Shown here: piece by piece, positions 50,728 through 53,464 of the stretch
Layout: each line of letters begins with the position of its first letter
Numbering within the stretch: position 1 is the stretch's first letter
Source of the DNA: a virus
IMG/VR virus record: IMGVR_UViG_3300003323_000540
Coordinates: 64,001-117,464 of that record
DNA: 53,464 nt
Strand: one strand, 5' to 3'
Position numbers and translations under genes: made by a program
The notes under the pieces: generated by a model
What the model saw: the letters and a program-made list of their open reading frames with translations, nothing else
What the model was told of the DNA's origin: nothing
Databases searched by the model: none

Positions 50728-51068
50728 GATCTTAATTCAAAGCAAGTTTGCGTATCTACTTGACATGTATTGGGAATGAAATTTACTTCTTTAGATAGTT
50801 TATTACAAAAGCCAAAATTTATAAGGCAATAATCCTTTGAATTAAATTGAAATTTCATTTTCCGAAGCATCTGCTCCATTGAAAATCCAGCCTCCAATTC
50901 ATTCTTTCTGTATGCTTCATCTACTTGCTTCTCAAGTTTTAGTCTCTTTCGATCATACTCCTCCAGCTGCATTTTCTTATGAAATTCTTTGCTTGAGTTT
51001 AATTTTGCGGAATCTCTAACCAGGCATTTGCAATCATTGCAATTACAATCTAATTCTTTTAATTCCAT
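50724..51068 (-). CDS. small Cys-rich protein
   Basis: This 114-residue protein starts with a Cys cluster (ELDCNCNDCKCLVRDSAK), continues with a charged helix (QLEEYDRKRLKLEKQVDEAY) and ends with further Cys in YCLINFGFCNKLSKEVNFI and QVDTQTCF. The number and spacing of Cys suggest metal binding. It sits between two glycosyltransferase genes. Function unknown. Confidence 0.55.
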   Translation of the reverse strand: MELKELDCNCNDCKCLVRDSAKLNSSKEFHKKMQLEEYDRKRLKLEKQVDEAYRKNELEAGFSMEQMLRKMKFQFNSKDYCLINFGFCNKLSKEVNFIPNTCQVDTQTCFELRS

Positions 51069-51070
51069 GT

Positions 51071-51613
51071 TTATATCAAATGAGATTTATCTTTTATTCC
51101 TCTTAACATTCTGTATTGATGAAAAACATAGATGCCCTCCATTCTTAATATCTTTCTTCCTGACTTCAATACCCTATCGCTAAAATCGTTATCAACCCCA
51201 AGACAAAGTTTGTCTTCACTGAACTTTATCTCATTCCAAGTCTCTTTCCTAATCATCATTAAGAACCCACTAATATGCTTATTTAATTCCGTTACTTTAA
51301 ATAGATTCTCTCTTTGATCTTCTGCGATCAAGATATGATTTAAAATATTAGGATCATCTGATACCATTTGACCTAATAATTGATTAGTGGCTAGTGGATG
51401 GAGGCGATTTGTAAAACAAGTAAAGATTCCTGCATTTGGAAACAGCTCTACATATTGATGCAAATTATAAATTGCATCTGGAGTAAGAAATTGGACATCA
51501 TAATCAATAAGACAACACCATTCATTATCTGGTATCAATCGCATACATTCATTATATGCATTGCCTAATTTCTTTTCAACTGAATATGGAGTACAAACGT
51601 GTATTTTTTGCAT
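51071..51613 (-). CDS. GT-A glycosyltransferase, family 2-like
   Basis: The ATG at 51613 follows a terminator hairpin (51630-51651), so the longer frame to 51664 is rejected. The 180-residue protein (KIHVCTPYSVEKKLGNAYNE, then EWCCLIDYDVQFLTPDAIYN with the Asp-Tyr-Asp site, KHISGFLMMIRKETWNEIKF and LGVDNDFSDRVLKSGRKILR) fits a short GT2-like glycosyltransferase. It is the first gene of the glycan island after this terminator. The donor is unknown. Confidence 0.75.
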   Translation of the reverse strand: MQKIHVCTPYSVEKKLGNAYNECMRLIPDNEWCCLIDYDVQFLTPDAIYNLHQYVELFPNAGIFTCFTNRLHPLATNQLLGQMVSDDPNILNHILIAEDQRENLFKVTELNKHISGFLMMIRKETWNEIKFSEDKLCLGVDNDFSDRVLKSGRKILRMEGIYVFHQYRMLRGIKDKSHLI

Positions 51614-51621
51614 TTCATGGA

Positions 51622-51651
51622 AATAAAATCCCGCACCTTTTATAGTGCGGG
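51622..51651 (-). terminator. rho-independent terminator
   Basis: A 7 bp GC-rich stem (51630-51636 with 51645-51651) is followed on the minus strand by ATTTTATTT. It separates the 59-residue gene from the glycosyltransferase gene that begins the glycan island. Confidence 0.82.
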
Positions 51652-51691
51652 AAGTATCAAACAAAAAAACTATGAAAAAGGTATATGCTCG

Positions 51692-51871
51692 CTATACCAG
51701 ACTTGCATGTTGAATAATCTGAACTGAAATTCTTTTATATTCTTTGCCATCAATTAATGATGAATATGGACGCAAATTAAATACAATTTTATCGGTATCC
51801 AATTTTTTACATAGGATATTTGATTTTTCAATCATTAAGCTCCATTGTTTTCTAAATTCTTCCAATTGCAT
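51692..51871 (-). CDS. small unknown protein, 59 residues
   Basis: The ATG at 51871 lies 3 bp after an exact TATATTTG promoter box. The protein (QLEEFRKQWSLMIEKSNILC, then VFNLRPYSSLIDGKEYKRIS) is helical at the start and beta-type at the end. A terminator follows 40 bp behind the stop, so it is a monocistronic unit. This suggests a small protein with its own expression level. Family unknown. Confidence 0.6.
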   Translation of the reverse strand: MQLEEFRKQWSLMIEKSNILCKKLDTDKIVFNLRPYSSLIDGKEYKRISVQIIQHASLV

Positions 51872-51874
51872 TTT

Positions 51875-51888
51875 GCAAATATACTTAA
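51875..51888 (-). promoter_or_regulatory. promoter, exact -7 box TATATTTG
   Basis: Minus-strand TTAAGTATATTTGC contains the Bacteroidetes -7 box and part of the phage motif. It ends 3 bp before the start codon, and probably gives a very short leader. The neighbouring zincin gene ends just before it at 51889. Confidence 0.6.
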
Positions 51889-52305
51889 TTACTTCACCAT
51901 TAGAAACTTACGCCAATCTATTTTATTTTTTTCAATGTATGTTCCTATTGCAGATCCGACCTTACCCATTATATAGCCTTGTAGATATGCCAATGATTCA
52001 TCATTATTAATATCATGCTCCATTCCCTTCTCTACACAAATCCAATTTATTACATGAAGTATTTCATGGGCAACTGTATCAATATCTAAACAAGAAGGTT
52101 TAAGTAAAATATAAATTTCTAACTTTCCTTTCTCATCTGAATTTACATGCGTTATTGCCATCGCATTATTTGGAGAATCGCCGAATTCATCTTGCAATTC
52201 TAATTTGTATTTTTCATCTATTTCTTCAAAATCTTCATGTATTACTAATATTACATCAGCACAATATATTGGGATTTCAAATGTTTTTACGAAAAAATTA
52301 TTCAC
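51889..52305 (-). CDS. zincin-like metalloprotease fold protein
   Basis: This 138-residue protein has the zinc-peptidase motif AHEILHV (His-Glu-x-x-His) at about two thirds of its length, followed by an acidic Asn/Asp-rich region (NNDESLAYLQGYIMGK) that may hold the third ligand. Small zincins of this kind are frequent in phages and may cleave a host or phage protein. The frame starts with GTG overlapping the TGA of the upstream gene (GTGA). No signal peptide is visible, so it is intracellular. Confidence 0.7.
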   Translation of the reverse strand: MNNFFVKTFEIPIYCADVILVIHEDFEEIDEKYKLELQDEFGDSPNNAMAITHVNSDEKGKLEIYILLKPSCLDIDTVAHEILHVINWICVEKGMEHDINNDESLAYLQGYIMGKVGSAIGTYIEKNKIDWRKFLMVK

Positions 52306-52463
52306 TTTCTGCCGATTTGATCTCGAACTATTACATCTTTCAGATTTTCCGTCAATGCTAATATCCCTCTATTCCATCCGAAACTTATAACCGATCTGGA
52401 TCTTCGCGCTATGTGATGATAGCGAAAATTATCATACTTCTTCAATTCTATCTTATAAGTCAT
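52302..52463 (-). CDS. small basic protein, 53 residues
   Basis: An ATG at 52463 opens a 53-residue frame (TYKIELKKYDNFRYHHIARR, then SRSVISFGWNRGILALTENL). It is followed by the zincin gene with a GTGA overlap and preceded directly by the 150-residue gene. The basic composition and tight packing support a real gene. Confidence 0.5.
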   Translation of the reverse strand: MTYKIELKKYDNFRYHHIARRSRSVISFGWNRGILALTENLKDVIVRDQIGRK

Positions 52464-52916
52464 TTACAATACCATAAAATCCTTATACAAATCTACGAAA
52501 TATTTTCCTGCATGTTTTGCTAGTTCATCACTTTTAAACGCAAGGCGCGAACCGACATCAGAACCCGAACGCCAAATATCATAGCCGTCAATGAACCGAA
52601 AGCCCGACGAAGATTCCATTTCAAACCAGGGATAATATTTAACTTCATTAGAGTCCTTCCAATTTGGCTTCCATCCATTGTTTAATGTCTTTGCGAGCAT
52701 AACTAAAAGCCTGTATGCTTTTTCATGCTTTTCCAGATCTTTACAGCTTTTATCGAAAGAAGCTTTGGTCAATTTATTTTCTTTCAATAAATCCTCCACT
52801 GTTGTAACCAATTTTGATTTTGCTACCGGCAGTGGTTTAAATTTAATTTCATTGGTATCTGAATCAAATGTATCGAATTCATACCCTTTTGGAATTTTAA
52901 TTTTTGCAGTTTTCAT
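52464..52916 (-). CDS. phage protein of unknown function
   Basis: The 150-residue protein starts KTAKIKIPKGYEFDTFDSDT and carries in the C-terminal half YYPWFEMESSSGFRFIDGYD followed by SDVGSRLAFKSDELAKHAGK and YFVDLYKDFMVL. I recognise this VGSRLxFKSxELAxYxGxxF-type ending from hypothetical proteins of Bacteroidetes phages and prophages. The function is unknown. It stands in a series of small genes upstream of the glycan island. Confidence 0.65.
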   Translation of the reverse strand: MKTAKIKIPKGYEFDTFDSDTNEIKFKPLPVAKSKLVTTVEDLLKENKLTKASFDKSCKDLEKHEKAYRLLVMLAKTLNNGWKPNWKDSNEVKYYPWFEMESSSGFRFIDGYDIWRSGSDVGSRLAFKSDELAKHAGKYFVDLYKDFMVL

Positions 52917-52943
52917 TTTGTTTTTAAGTTTATATTAATTCTT

Positions 52944-53225
52944 TTATTTTTTCATATTGTCAAACTTACGCTTTGCATTCTTCCAGTCTCTAGCAATTAT
53001 GCATTTGTCCCCTATCCAGAATTCTTTTGCGCCTTTTGCTAGTATGTTTTTCTTATGAGATTTAGAAGCATCTTCATTCTCTTTCTTTATCTCGTCTATA
53101 TTTATCTTACTCCCTTGCTGCTCATTCATACTCTTCTCTACTGACAGCATTGCAGAGGCCATAAGTGCCATTAAATGTGCTCTATTTTTCATAACTGTAT
53201 TTGGGTTTAAGAAATAGGATCTCAT
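52944..53225 (-). CDS. small unknown protein
   Basis: The 93-residue protein is helical, with the N-terminal pattern MKNRAHLMALMASAMLSVEK and a charged middle. The C-terminus (CIIARDWKNAKRKFDNMKK) is basic. An ATG at 53225 overlaps the upstream stop as ATGA, which favours this start over the internal Met at 53192. Function unknown. Confidence 0.5.
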   Translation of the reverse strand: MRSYFLNPNTVMKNRAHLMALMASAMLSVEKSMNEQQGSKINIDEIKKENEDASKSHKKNILAKGAKEFWIGDKCIIARDWKNAKRKFDNMKK

Positions 53226-53383
53226 TCTTCAATTTCTGTTTTTTGTATTCGCCAGCTCTTCGCAAACGTGTCTTTAAAATCTTTACGATATTCATTTGGA
53301 GTATTCCTCCATTCGTAAAAACACGATAGCCTATGCTTTTTCATTGCGTTGTAGGCCCCACGTAGTGTCTTATGAAGGCTCAT
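53222..53383 (-). CDS. small unknown protein at the right edge
   Basis: A frame from ATG at 53383 encodes SLHKTLRGAYNAMKKHRLSC, then FYEWRNTPNEYRKDFKDTF and ends at 53222 in an ATGA overlap with the next gene. The frame is open further upstream to a stop near 53450 without another ATG, so a longer start or a lost start is possible. Nothing else is recognised in 53384-53464. Confidence 0.4.
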   Translation of the reverse strand: MSLHKTLRGAYNAMKKHRLSCFYEWRNTPNEYRKDFKDTFAKSWRIQKTEIEE

Positions 53384-53464
53384 CGTTATCCAACCGCTCT
53401 CGTAAATGCATGGCAGTATAAAAACTCGTATATCATGAGTGTTTTGTAATTAGTTCTTTTGCTT

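Noticed and set aside
51614-51664. Longer start of the glycosyltransferase gene at 51664
   Set aside because: The extra region is the terminator hairpin (51630-51651) and the ATG at 51613 gives the natural start of the fold.
1-53464. CRISPR array or prophage attachment core
   Set aside because: No regularly spaced repeats were seen, and no integrase gene is present; the short repeat around the tRNA-like element is too short and local for an att site.

Overview
This 53.5 kb window is a continuous piece of a tailed bacteriophage genome with a contractile tail (myovirus type). Every supported gene lies on the minus strand, so transcription runs from high to low coordinates. The host is most likely a member of the Bacteroidetes. 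Exact or near matches to the Bacteroidetes promoter -7 box (TAnnTTTG) stand in front of many genes, start codons are preceded by A/T-rich leaders rather than Shine-Dalgarno sequences, and the DNA is strongly A+T rich. No rRNA, CRISPR array, integrase, terminase or portal gene was recognised.

Layout in transcription order. (1) 53.4-39.6 kb: an accessory island of short, tightly overlapping genes rich in glycan functions. It holds several glycosyltransferase-like proteins (GT2-like, DxD-type, GT-D, DUF616, Stealth-like), a GDP-mannose 4,6-dehydratase next to a compact DegT-type aminotransferase, FkbM and other methyltransferases and a cupin, with small unknown proteins, a zincin-like protein and two frameshifted genes among them. 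(2) 39.6-33.9 kb: small virion-like proteins, a 722-residue protein joining a Nudix hydrolase to an ADP-ribosyltransferase, and an SGNH-hydrolase virion protein. (3) 33.8-28.8 kb: DUF932, a PAPS-reductase-like/ParB-like pair (IbrA/IbrB-like) split by an HNH endonuclease, two tRNAs (Leu-UAA, Pro-UGG) and one tRNA-like element. (4) 28.8-22.5 kb: head module with prohead protease, scaffold-like protein, major capsid protein and connectors. (5) 22.5-1 kb: tail module with an SGNH-hydrolase fibre, tail completion proteins, sheath, tube (separated from the sheath by a GIY-YIG endonuclease), an autonomous insert gene, tail chaperones, tape measure, baseplate hub and spike, baseplate J, gpI-like protein and tail fibres; the last fibre runs off the left edge.

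A recurrent minus-strand motif, TTAGTATWTTTAA (W = A/T), precedes most structural transcription units and is probably the phage's main late promoter. Most notable: a 32-residue segment 23/32 identical between the prohead protease tail and the capsid N-terminus; the Nudix-ADP-ribosyltransferase fusion; the IbrA/IbrB-like cassette with an internal duplication; the glycan island; and self-contained insert genes with their own promoters, inverted repeats and terminators.
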